64,000 nt of DNA. Source: an uncultured Litoreibacter sp. GTDB lineage: Bacteria; Pseudomonadota; Alphaproteobacteria; Rhodobacterales; Rhodobacteraceae. Positions 17,028 through 25,084 of the stretch are shown in pieces. The notes under the pieces are model-generated. The model was not told the DNA's origin. It made no database searches and worked only from the letters and a program-made list of their open reading frames with translations. The translations under genes and the position numbers were made by a program. Each line of letters opens with the position of its first letter. Position 1 is the first letter of the stretch. Location of the stretch: positions 2,232,001-2,296,000 of the forward strand of contig CANLVO010000001.1 in assembly GCA_947494645.1 (NCBI GenBank), read 5' to 3'.

Positions 17028-17312
17028 TCAGGCAGCGCGCTGCCAGGTGAAGGTTGGGTTTTCGCGGAAAGCAAAGCGGGCGAGATGATCGCCGACGAAC
17101 TGCTCTAGGCGTTCGAGATTGCCGGGTTGTCCGAAGACCGTTACGGACAACACCGCATCGGTCGCCGCCATCTCGCAGGTGCCGAAGGGAAGCGTCACTT
17201 CGCCCTGATAGGGCGTGAACGTCACCGGGACCTTGTGGCCAAAGTGCTTGGCAAGCTGCTGCAAATACTTGGACCCGTGAGACGTCGAGAAGTTCAGGGT
17301 GCTGCGTTTCAT
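17028..17312 (-). CDS. DUF2218 family protein
   Basis: 94 residues. The pattern (TSHGSKYLQQLAKHFGHK, GTCEM, ERLEQFVGDHLARFAFRE) is that of DUF2218, a small family with no proven function often placed near siderophore or redox genes. It begins in the palindrome shared with the divergent LysR regulator and is followed by the SnoaL-like secreted protein. The ribosome site aaggag precedes the ATG. Confidence 0.8.
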   Translation of the reverse strand: MKRSTLNFSTSHGSKYLQQLAKHFGHKVPVTFTPYQGEVTLPFGTCEMAATDAVLSVTVFGQPGNLERLEQFVGDHLARFAFRENPTFTWQRAA

Positions 17313-17340
17313 CTGTATCTCCTTGCTATGGAGAACAGAT
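17311..17340. promoter_or_regulatory. Inverted repeat in the LysR/DUF2218 divergent promoter
   Basis: ATCTGT-A-TCTCC and GGAGA-ACAGAT form an imperfect inverted repeat in the space between the two divergent genes, overlapping the ribosome site of the DUF2218 gene. It could be an operator for the LysR protein or an mRNA hairpin. Weak evidence. Confidence 0.3.
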
Positions 17341-17406
17341 GTAGACAGCCGCTTTGCGTTTGATTATCCCAAATATGTCGCAAAGATTATTCGATGGATT
17401 AGAAAG

Positions 17407-18291
17407 ATGGATGAGTATCGCGCGCTTGCCGTTTTCGTTGCGGTTCATGATGCAGGGAGCTTTAGCGGCGCAGGGCGGCGCCTGAAATTGTCGACCTCTG
17501 TGATCAGCCATCACGTGTCGAAGCTGGAGGCACAGGTCGGGGCGTCCCTGTTCTTTCGCTCAACGCGCTCCCTATCGCTGACCCCTGAGGGTCAGTCGAT
17601 TCTGCCCGCCGCCCGCGCCATGGTGGCCGCCGCGAAGGAAGCGCTGGATATTCTGACCGAGACAAGCACGCAGCCCGCCGGTGCGCTGCGAATCACCCTG
17701 CCCGCCTTCGGAGAGCGCAGCCCCCTGCACCGCGCCATCCTGCGGTTTACCCGCGAACACCCGATGGTCGCGGTTTCGATGCATACCAGCGATCACCCCG
17801 TTGACCTGGTGAAGGAGGGGTTCGACCTTGCCTTTCGACTGGGCGTGCTGCGCGACAGCGCGTTGAAAAGCAAACGCATCGGCACGTTCGGGCGCAAACT
17901 TGTAGCCAGCCCGGACTATCTGGCCGGACGGCCCAAGATCAAAACGCCTGAGGATTTGCAGAATTGCGACTTTATCTCGATGGCCATGCTGCCTAACGCA
18001 ATTGCGCTGGTGCACAAGGGCGAGCAGATCAGTTTCGTGCCGGAGCATGTCCGCCTTGAGGTGCATTCCCTGTCCTCCGCCAAATCGGCCATTCTGGAAG
18101 GCCTCGGCATACAGCACTTGCCCAATAGCGAGGCGGATGCCGAGCTTGCCGACGGGCGGTTGATCGAGGTGTTGCCGCACTGGCGCCTGCCTGATCTGGG
18201 CATCTACGCGGTTTGGCCCGATATCGGGCCGCAGAAACACCTGTCCCGCCGCCTGATTGACTACGTCAAGGCGGAGCAGCCGAAGCCCTAG
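17407..18291 (+). CDS. LysR family transcriptional regulator
   Basis: 294 residues from ATG 17407. The N-terminal winged helix-turn-helix (FVAVHDAGSFSGAGRRLKLS, then TSVISHHVSKLEAQVG) and the C-terminal periplasmic-binding-like effector domain are typical. It is transcribed divergently from the DUF2218 and SnoaL-like genes, the usual arrangement for a LysR regulator and its target. The effector is unknown. Confidence 0.93.
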   Translation: MDEYRALAVFVAVHDAGSFSGAGRRLKLSTSVISHHVSKLEAQVGASLFFRSTRSLSLTPEGQSILPAARAMVAAAKEALDILTETSTQPAGALRITLPAFGERSPLHRAILRFTREHPMVAVSMHTSDHPVDLVKEGFDLAFRLGVLRDSALKSKRIGTFGRKLVASPDYLAGRPKIKTPEDLQNCDFISMAMLPNAIALVHKGEQISFVPEHVRLEVHSLSSAKSAILEGLGIQHLPNSEADAELADGRLIEVLPHWRLPDLGIYAVWPDIGPQKHLSRRLIDYVKAEQPKP

Positions 18292-18306
18292 CCGTGCGCG
18301 GGGCGG

Positions 18307-19248
18307 CTAGGGGGTTTGCAGCTGCGCGCGGGCGATTTCGGCCTTGATCAGGTCCTTGTAGAGCGCCTGGATGCGGGCGGTGACGGGGCGCGCGCCGGTG
18401 CCGATGGGCTTGCCGTCGATCTCGGCCACGGGGGTCTGGGCGCCGAAGGTGCCGGTGAGAAAGGCCTCATCCGCGCCGTAGGCCTCGTAGAGGGAATAGT
18501 TTTTCTCAAAGACCGGGATGTCATTGGCGCGGCACAGGTCGATGACCTTTTGGCGGGTGACGCCGTTCATGCAGTAATCGCCCGTCGAGGTCCAAACCGC
18601 CCCGCGGCGCACGATGAAGAAGTTGCAGGCGTTGGTGGTGTTCACAAAGCCATGCGGGTCGAGCATCAGGCCCTCATCGGCCCCGGCCTGTTCCGCTTGC
18701 AGGCAGGCAATCACGCAGTTCAGCTTTGAGTGGCTGTTATATTTGGCGTCCTGGCTCATCGGCAGCCCGCGCACCTGCGGGACGGTGGCCAGCCGGATGC
18801 CTTGGGATTGCAGGCGGTCGACGGGCTTGGAATGCTCGAGGATCATCACCACGGTGGGGCCGGACCGGCTGAGGGCGGGGTGCTGGAACGGCTTGGCCTT
18901 CACTCCGCGCGTCACCATCAGGCGGCAATGGACGTCCGTGGTCATGCCGTTGGCCTCCGCCGTGCGGTTCAGCGCGTCCAGCATCTGGTCTTTGCTCATC
19001 CCCGGATCAAGCGACACGGCTTTGCAGGAGTTGAAGAACCGGTCCATATGCGCGTCAAAGAAGGCCCAGACGCCGTCATAGAGCCGCATCCCTTCCCACA
19101 TGCCGTCGCCCAGCATGAAGCCGCTGTCATAGACCGACACCTTGGCCGCGTCGCGATGCACGATCTCGCCGTTGACATAGATCTTGATGTCGCGGTTGCG
19201 GGCATCCTCGTCCGCGTCATGTGTCGAAGGTTTTAACCTATCCGCCAT
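18307..19248 (-). CDS. Class IV PLP aminotransferase (branched-chain / D-amino-acid type)
   Basis: 313 residues from ATG 19248. Class IV fold features: IYVNGEIV, YDSGFMLGDGMWEGMR, the catalytic Lys in YNSHSKLN, EGLMLDPHGFVNTTNACNFF and the phosphate-loop TRQKVIDLC. It is close to IlvE-like enzymes, but substrate (branched-chain keto acids, D-alanine or aminodeoxychorismate) cannot be settled by eye. It ends 16 bp from the end of the convergent LysR gene. In-frame codons exist further upstream, but the N-terminus would then be atypically long. Confidence 0.85.
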   Translation of the reverse strand: MADRLKPSTHDADEDARNRDIKIYVNGEIVHRDAAKVSVYDSGFMLGDGMWEGMRLYDGVWAFFDAHMDRFFNSCKAVSLDPGMSKDQMLDALNRTAEANGMTTDVHCRLMVTRGVKAKPFQHPALSRSGPTVVMILEHSKPVDRLQSQGIRLATVPQVRGLPMSQDAKYNSHSKLNCVIACLQAEQAGADEGLMLDPHGFVNTTNACNFFIVRRGAVWTSTGDYCMNGVTRQKVIDLCRANDIPVFEKNYSLYEAYGADEAFLTGTFGAQTPVAEIDGKPIGTGARPVTARIQALYKDLIKAEIARAQLQTP

Positions 19249-19431
19249 CGCCCCTGCCCCCTTTGGATCACGGCGGGGCCATGCGACCGCGCCTTTCGTG
19301 TGAAGGACGTTACCGCCTGCGAGCGGCGCATCCAATGCGCGATCAGCGGTTTTGATGAGGTTTCCGTTGTGGGGGCCAGGTGGCTATGTTGGCCGGGACC
19401 ACCCTGAGACCTCTGACCGGAAAGCGATCTG

Positions 19432-19950
19432 ATGCCCCCTTTGACATCCGCCCCTGTGCTTGAAACTTCGCGACTGATCTTGCGGGGGCCGGAGCGCAGC
19501 GACCTGCCGAGCTTCACCCGCTTTGCGACCAGCGCGCCCTCGATGGTGGCGCAGGGCGAGACGATGAGCGCGGAGCAGGCGTGGTTCGGCTTCATGATTG
19601 GGGTGGGCCACTGGCAATGGAACGGCTTTGGCTTCTTCACGCTTGTGGACCGGGACGCAGACGCCCCCGTTGGCCGGGTGGGGCTTCTGAAGCATTCGAA
19701 TTGGCCGGAGATCGAACTGGCCTGGCACCTTTATGAGTGTGCCGAGGGGAAAGGCTTCGCGACGGAGGCAGGGATGGCCGTCAAAGACTGGGCGCGGGAC
19801 GCGTTGGGGCTGGAGCAGCTGGAAAGTTATATCGACAGGCAAAACACGCGCTCGCAGGCCGTGGCCAAGCGGCTTGGGGCCGTGACCGATGGCACACCCG
19901 CCGCGCATGAGCCCGAGGCGGAGGTCTGGGTACATGTGATGGGTGGTTGA
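19432..19950 (+). CDS. GNAT family N-acetyltransferase (RimJ/RimL-like)
   Basis: 172 residues with the acetyltransferase_3 pattern: LETSRLILRGPERSDLPSF at the start, ELAWHLYECAEGKGFATEAG for the acetyl-CoA-binding motif A, and DRQNTRSQAVAKRLGA near the end. Such proteins acetylate N-termini, amino groups or small molecules; no target can be assigned. A shared intrinsic terminator separates it from the convergent small pilin-like gene. Confidence 0.88.
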   Translation: MPPLTSAPVLETSRLILRGPERSDLPSFTRFATSAPSMVAQGETMSAEQAWFGFMIGVGHWQWNGFGFFTLVDRDADAPVGRVGLLKHSNWPEIELAWHLYECAEGKGFATEAGMAVKDWARDALGLEQLESYIDRQNTRSQAVAKRLGAVTDGTPAAHEPEAEVWVHVMGG

Positions 19951-19968
19951 TCTTCGGGCGACCAATAG

Positions 19969-20002
19969 AAAAAGGCCGCGCCCTTCCGGGTACGGCCTTT
20001 TT
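19969..20002. terminator. Bidirectional intrinsic terminator
   Basis: aaaaaggccg / cggccttttt inverted repeat with a 14-nt loop, A-tract on one side and T-tract on the other, between the convergent GNAT and pilin-like genes. Confidence 0.85.
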
Positions 20003-20035
20003 CTTGAATGCCTCCGGGGAGGCACCGACATAGGA

Positions 20036-20224
20036 TTAGAAAGTGGTCGAGATGCCCTGATCGGTCAGCTCGTCTTCGATGTCACCGGACAGGTCTTCCA
20101 GACCGGTGGAAATTGTCGACATGACAGCAATACCAACGCCAACGATTGCGGCTGTGAGGACAACCCAATCAACGGTTACAGCGCCGGATTCATCTGCTGC
20201 GAATTGTGCGAAAATTTTAGTCAT
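20036..20224 (-). CDS. Small Flp/type IVb pilin-like protein
   Basis: 62 residues with a charged head ending in DESGAVTVDW followed by a 23-residue hydrophobic helix (about 19-41) and a short acidic tail. The head-then-helix form with a Gly before the helix and an acidic residue at about position +5 resembles Flp/Tad pilins. No tad genes lie nearby and the usual Glu at +5 is Asp here. A good ribosome site (gaaggga) precedes the ATG. Could be a stray pilin or a small membrane protein. Confidence 0.65.
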   Translation of the reverse strand: MTKIFAQFAADESGAVTVDWVVLTAAIVGVGIAVMSTISTGLEDLSGDIEDELTDQGISTTF

Positions 20225-20607
20225 ACGCTATCCCTTCAAGGATCAACTGGTTACAAGGTACAAATGCCGTGCGGCGGTTAGAGAACATCTCTGTGCTGCG
20301 TGGCGACAGGAACTGGATCGCTCCGAAATGGGGCGAAAATGGGGCAGTTCCTCATTCTCGCTGCAATTAAACACCTGTTAACCCGAAACTCAGTGTTTCT
20401 GGGGATGAAACGATTGGCGGGATCGCCTTGTAAATATGGGATTTCGTGGATTCTTCGGAATAGACTGCCGTTAGGGCAATCCTTCATGGCAACAAAAAGG
20501 CCGGAGTGGTTTTGGGCTTCACTTCTCTCAGGATTACGCCAGCGCTGCAGGGCGCAGAAAAAAGGCGGCCCCGGGGGACCGCCTTCTTTGTTCGATTGCG
20601 AGGCTGT
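20225..20607. other. Intergenic region upstream of the pilin-like gene
   Basis: 383 bp between the pilin-like start and the TRAP permease end. It holds the pilin promoter region and the terminator of the TRAP genes at 20562-20585. An open frame of about 100 codons on the plus strand is rich in rare residues and ends inside the terminator; I do not believe it. Confidence 0.6.
20562..20585 (-). terminator. Intrinsic terminator of the TRAP permease gene
   Basis: On the minus strand: aaggcgg...ccgcctt stem followed by a T-run (ccgccttttttc), 23 bp after the TRAP stop codon. Confidence 0.85.
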
Positions 20608-23067
20608 CTAGCCGCCGCCCATGACCCTTGGCAGCCAGAGCACCAGTTGCGGGAAGGCCAAGAGCAGCGACAGACCCACCAGCTGCACCAGCATGAATTG
20701 CATCATGCCGAGATAGATGTCCTTGAGGTCCCAATTGGGCACGACCCCTTTCAGGAAGTAGGCAGACAGCGCCACGGGCGGACTGAGCCACGCGGTCTGC
20801 AGGTTCACCGCCACCAAGATGCCGAACCAGACCATCATGTCGTACTGGCTGAGGCCGTGTAGCTCGAGCGCCTGCACGGTGGGCAGCAGGATCGGCACCA
20901 CGATCAGCACGATCGGCACCCATTCCAGCGGCCAGCCGAGAAGGAAGATCAGCGCCATCACCAAGAGCAGCACGAAGAACGGTGCCATATCGAGGCCCAG
21001 CAGGATCTCTGTCATCATGCGCGGCGTGCCCAAGGCGGAGAACTGCGCGCCGAAGAAGTTGGACGCTGCCACCAGGAACATGATCAGGACGGTGATTTCC
21101 AGCGCCTTGATCAAGCTGTCGAAGAAGCCCGGGAAGGTGAATTTCCGGTAGGCAATCGACAACAAGATGGCACCGAAGGCCCCCATGGCCGCAGCCTCAG
21201 CCGGGGTTGCGAAGCCCAACAGGATCGAGCCCAGCGCGAAGGAGATGAGGATCGTGGGCGGCATCAGGCCCGCGAAGAACTCGTTCCACAGATTGGAGAA
21301 GTAGAAGGAGTTTTCAGCCTCCGAGCTGTAGATTGGCCGACCGAGGAATGCCAGGAGCAGGATGAAGGCACTGAAGACCAGACCCCAGACCGAAATGCCA
21401 CCCGCAACGAGCGACAGGTAAAGGTGGAAGAGCACCGCAATCGGCACCATGATCCGCAACACCGCCAGCTTGCGGTACGCGGCATAGGCAAGGCCCAGCG
21501 CGGCGATCAGCCCGAAGAGACCGCCAAACGGCACCACCGTGCCAAGTGCGCCACCCATGCCAAGACCGAAGACCCGGCAAAGCGTCAGGATGCCCAGACA
21601 GATCAGCGCGACCTCGGCCCCGTAGAACTTGGAGGTGTCGGGCTGGTCCTCGTCCGACAGGATTGGCCCGAGGCTGGGGTTAATCCAGCAGCGGCCCAGC
21701 GTGTAGATCAGGTAGAGCGAGGCCAAGAGCGCCCCGGGGATAAAGGCCCCGCGGAACAGATCCAGCGTGGAGACCTCAAGCACCGGCCCCATGACGATCA
21801 GCATGATCGAGGGTGGGATCAGGATGCCAAGCGTCCCGCCTGCGGTGATCGTACCAGCCGCCAGTTTGACGTCATAGCCAGAGCGGCTCATCGTGGCGCC
21901 GGCCATGATGCCCAGAAGCGTCACGGATGCGCCCACGATGCCTGTGGCGGCGGCGAAGATGGTCGACACGATCAGCACCGCGATGAACAACGCCCCGCGC
22001 ACGCGGGACATGATCATCTGAATGGACGCAAAGAGGCGTTCCATCAGCCCCGCGCTTTCCATCACGATCCCCATCAAGACGAAGAGCGGCACCGCCATCA
22101 GCTGATCGTTCAGCATGGTGGAGTTGGTGTTAAGCGTCATCAGGAGCGTCGTCAGCTTGAAGTTCGCCCCCCAGATGCCGAACACGAAAGCCAGGAAGAT
22201 CAGCGTGAAGGAGATCGGGAAACCGATGAAGATCACGAACAGCATCGCGCCCAGCATGATCAGCCCGATGGTGGGCTTGTCGAGATTCGGGCGTGCGCTC
22301 ATCAGCTCGGTGAACCATGCGCCGCCGGGGACCAGATCAGGCAGGAAGATCGCCAGAGACAGCCACAGGATGAAGACGACATAGATCGGCAGGAAGCGGA
22401 CAAACCACTTCTCCCGCTCTTTGCCCATCTTGTGGAAGGCGCGGAAGATCTCGGGCAGGCCCTGCAACAGCAGGAGCAAGCCGCCAATAGGCATGGCCAG
22501 ACGCGCGGGCCACAGGATCGGTTGCCACGCGCTATCGAGCGCCAGACGTTCACCGGTCTCGTAAGACAGCTGCCAGTATTGCGCGGAGACGACCGTGAAG
22601 AAGATCATCGAGGGGATGAAGAACATGAGATAGGCGATGGCATCCACCGTCGCCTGCGTCTTGTCGGACCAGAAGCGGTAGATGAAGTCCGCCCGGATAT
22701 GGACGCCGCGCATCAGCCCGTAGCCCGCACCTGCCATCCATAGGACGCCGGCAATCATGCGGCTGAGGTCATAGGCCTGCAAGGTTGGGCCGAGGCCCCA
22801 TGAGCGCGCAATCTCTTCGTAGCCTGCGTTTTGCAGGATGATGAAGGAGTTACGGGAGAAAACCTCCCAGACCACGATGGCGATGAGCGGGACCATCAGC
22901 AGGGCGATGATCTGACCCGCGCGGTAGTTGATCACGTCGATCACTGCCGTAATCGGGCGCTGCCACGACGTCATGTCTTCCGGGGTTTCGCCGGGGGCTT
23001 CAGAGCGCCGCTCCGCGATCAATTCATCCGCGATCTCCAGATCTTCTGGATTCGGTTCATCTGCCAT
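20608..23067 (-). CDS. TRAP transporter permease, fused small (DctQ) and large (DctM) subunits
   Basis: 819 residues. The N-terminal part (about 35-250) is the four-helix DctQ subunit; the rest is the DctM subunit with the family motifs GFPISFTLI, GGTLGILIPPSIMLIV and FATPAEAAAMGAFGA. Between two DctM halves (about residues 490-600) there is an additional hydrophobic stretch with four or so predicted helices, which makes the DctM portion about 550 residues against roughly 430 in classical DctM. It imports a carboxylate-type substrate with a sodium gradient, delivered by the DctP protein encoded upstream. Paired hairpins in the 124-bp gap probably lower its expression relative to DctP. Confidence 0.93.
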   Translation of the reverse strand: MADEPNPEDLEIADELIAERRSEAPGETPEDMTSWQRPITAVIDVINYRAGQIIALLMVPLIAIVVWEVFSRNSFIILQNAGYEEIARSWGLGPTLQAYDLSRMIAGVLWMAGAGYGLMRGVHIRADFIYRFWSDKTQATVDAIAYLMFFIPSMIFFTVVSAQYWQLSYETGERLALDSAWQPILWPARLAMPIGGLLLLLQGLPEIFRAFHKMGKEREKWFVRFLPIYVVFILWLSLAIFLPDLVPGGAWFTELMSARPNLDKPTIGLIMLGAMLFVIFIGFPISFTLIFLAFVFGIWGANFKLTTLLMTLNTNSTMLNDQLMAVPLFVLMGIVMESAGLMERLFASIQMIMSRVRGALFIAVLIVSTIFAAATGIVGASVTLLGIMAGATMSRSGYDVKLAAGTITAGGTLGILIPPSIMLIVMGPVLEVSTLDLFRGAFIPGALLASLYLIYTLGRCWINPSLGPILSDEDQPDTSKFYGAEVALICLGILTLCRVFGLGMGGALGTVVPFGGLFGLIAALGLAYAAYRKLAVLRIMVPIAVLFHLYLSLVAGGISVWGLVFSAFILLLAFLGRPIYSSEAENSFYFSNLWNEFFAGLMPPTILISFALGSILLGFATPAEAAAMGAFGAILLSIAYRKFTFPGFFDSLIKALEITVLIMFLVAASNFFGAQFSALGTPRMMTEILLGLDMAPFFVLLLVMALIFLLGWPLEWVPIVLIVVPILLPTVQALELHGLSQYDMMVWFGILVAVNLQTAWLSPPVALSAYFLKGVVPNWDLKDIYLGMMQFMLVQLVGLSLLLAFPQLVLWLPRVMGGG

Positions 23068-23108
23068 GTGGCGGTCCCTCCCCTGGACATGGATTTGATA
23101 TCCACGCT

Positions 23109-23182
23109 CTTACTTTCGAAGCGCCCGCCACCGGGGCGCTCGGAAAGTAAGAACGAGCGGGCCCCCGTAAGAGGGCCCGCTC
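23109..23182 (-). promoter_or_regulatory. Two hairpins between dctP and dctQM genes
   Basis: First: cttactttc (23109-23117) with gaaagtaag (23143-23151) extended inside by agcgccc/gggcgct. Second: gagcgggccc (23155-23164) with gggcccgctc (23173-23182), loop of 8. Such structures after binding-protein genes commonly stabilise the upstream message and attenuate the permease. Confidence 0.7.
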
Positions 23183-23191
23183 TGAACTGAA

Positions 23192-24286
23192 TTACTTCAG
23201 TGTATCTGCAAACGCGCGACCAAGGTTCGCGTTCGATGTCTGAGCACCGGCCCAGAATGGAACTGCGATCTTGGCGAACTCTGTTTGAGACGCCCATACT
23301 TCTGCGAAGAACTCGTTCTCGTCTGCAGCAGCTTGAAGCGCTTTGGTTGCAGCAGCGGAGTACTCGGTGAAGTAGTCAGCTGGTGTGTCCTCAAGGATAA
23401 CACCGTGGTTTTCGGTGAGGTCCTTCAGCGCTTTACCGTTTTCGAAGATACGGTAGGAGAGCGACTTGGACAGCGACGCGGTAGACGCAACTTCGAGCGC
23501 TTTTTGCTCAAGCTCGGTCAGGCCGTTGTAGAAGTCTTTGTTCACATACATGTCTGCGTTCACGGTGACCTGGTGCAGGCCTTGCAGGTAGTAGTGCTTC
23601 AGGACTTTCTGGAAACCGAACACGGAGTCAGGCTTCGGGCAGCACCATTCAGCCGCGTCGATTGTGCCTTTTTCCAGAGCTGGCAGGATGTCACCGCCGC
23701 CCATGGCAACCGCTGGAACACCGATGTCAGCGTAAGCCGCGCCGACCATGCCTGGAGGGGCACGGAAACGCATCTGACGGAAGTCATCCATGGATGTGAT
23801 CGGCTCTGGGAACCAACCCAGTGCTTCTGGGCCAACTGGCTGCAGCATGAAGCCTTTGACGTTCACGCCCATTTCATCCCACAGACGGTCATACAGCTCT
23901 TTGCCGCCGCCAAACTGGAACCAGCTCAGGAATGCGATGTTGTCGAGGCCGACACCAGCGCCCGCAACAGGTGCGCCGAACAGGTTGGCTGCAACGTGCT
24001 TACCACCCCAGTAGTGTGTCCAGGCGAAACCGCCTTCGACCAGGCCTGCGTCAACCGCATCCATAATGTCGCGTGGGCCAACGATGGCACCCGCTGGCAG
24101 CACTTCGACGGTCAACGAGCCGCCTGTCAGCGCAGCAACGTCATCGCCGAACGCGTTGAGCATAACCACTTCGTCAGCCGTGTTTGGCAGAACGGACTGG
24201 ATACGCAGAACTTTTTCCGCCATGGCGCTGGACGCCATCAACGCAAGGCCAACTGCACTTACAGTTAGAGTTTTCAAGTTAATCAT
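23192..24286 (-). CDS. TRAP transporter substrate-binding protein (DctP, TakP-like)
   Basis: 364 residues. The signal peptide is about 23 residues (MINLKTLTVSAVGLALMASS, cleaved after AMA). The substrate-gating Arg region is in FRQMRFRAPPGM and the signature GTIDAAEWCCP resembles the TakP-type (keto-acid binding) subfamily with its conserved AAEW. Periplasmic ligand binding, partner of the fused permease downstream. The substrate is not deducible; the neighbouring GMC oxidoreductase may act on it or on a related compound. Confidence 0.92.
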   Translation of the reverse strand: MINLKTLTVSAVGLALMASSAMAEKVLRIQSVLPNTADEVVMLNAFGDDVAALTGGSLTVEVLPAGAIVGPRDIMDAVDAGLVEGGFAWTHYWGGKHVAANLFGAPVAGAGVGLDNIAFLSWFQFGGGKELYDRLWDEMGVNVKGFMLQPVGPEALGWFPEPITSMDDFRQMRFRAPPGMVGAAYADIGVPAVAMGGGDILPALEKGTIDAAEWCCPKPDSVFGFQKVLKHYYLQGLHQVTVNADMYVNKDFYNGLTELEQKALEVASTASLSKSLSYRIFENGKALKDLTENHGVILEDTPADYFTEYSAAATKALQAAADENEFFAEVWASQTEFAKIAVPFWAGAQTSNANLGRAFADTLK

Positions 24287-24414
24287 AAGGTCCTCCCTTA
24301 AGGTCCAAGCCTTCTCTTTAAGTCAGGAGCCGAGTGATGAAGGCAGTATCGCCCGGCTTTCTTTAAGGCCCGCTGCGTACGCCGCCGCAGGCACAAGTCG
24401 TCTTCTATGTCTTG

Positions 24415-25083
24415 CTAGTGCCCCTTCCCGAGGTCCCAGCCTTCAATCAGACCGAGATAAGGCCCGATACCGAGATTGATGTCAAAGACCCCGCGGTAAA
24501 ACATTTCGCCAGCCACGTAGATCAGCACGAACAGACCGAGCCACGAGATCCAAGGATATTTCGTCAAAAGCTTCATGATCATGGTGGCCGCGAAAGCCAT
24601 CATCAGGATCGCAAGGCCCAGCCCCACCACCAGTTTGGTGGTGTCGCCATCCGCAATTGCCGCAACCGCCAACACATTGTCGAGCGACATCGACACATCG
24701 GCGATGGTGATCGACACCAGCGCCCCATAGAGCGTTCGACGCGGCGGGCCGGTATAGCCCTGCTCCGGGTCCTCGGCCATTTCCATCGCCATCTCGGCGT
24801 CATGGTCGGTGCCTGCCCGGATTTCCACAAAGAGCCGCCAGCACACCCAAAAGAGCAGCAGCGAGCCCACAAACAGGATGCCCGGGATGCCCAAAAGCTT
24901 AGTGGCAATCACCGCAAACACGATGCGCAGCAGCGCCGCGATCACCATACCGTAGAGGATGGCCTTCTTGCGCAGCTCGGGCGCCAACCCGGCGGCCGCC
25001 ATACCGATGATCAGCGCGTTGTCCCCTGACAGGATCAGGTCGGCGATGATGATTTTGCCGTAGTCGGCAACTTGGTCGATCAT
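24415..25083 (-). CDS. TerC family integral membrane protein
   Basis: 222 residues, about seven membrane helices, with the two family signatures LSGDNALIIGMA (near residue 18) and MSLDNVLAVAA (near residue 130), both carrying the conserved Asp-Asn pair implicated in metal-ion handling. Members act in manganese or tellurite resistance. An acidic loop around residues 90-110 (EMAMEMAEDPE) lies between the halves. It starts 2 bp after the GMC oxidoreductase gene's end on the same strand. Confidence 0.92.
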   Translation of the reverse strand: MIDQVADYGKIIIADLILSGDNALIIGMAAAGLAPELRKKAILYGMVIAALLRIVFAVIATKLLGIPGILFVGSLLLFWVCWRLFVEIRAGTDHDAEMAMEMAEDPEQGYTGPPRRTLYGALVSITIADVSMSLDNVLAVAAIADGDTTKLVVGLGLAILMMAFAATMIMKLLTKYPWISWLGLFVLIYVAGEMFYRGVFDINLGIGPYLGLIEGWDLGKGH

Positions 25084-25084
25084 A

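Noticed and set aside
20300-20611. 103-codon plus-strand frame before the TRAP genes
   Set aside because: It runs through the TRAP terminator and has no recognisable features.
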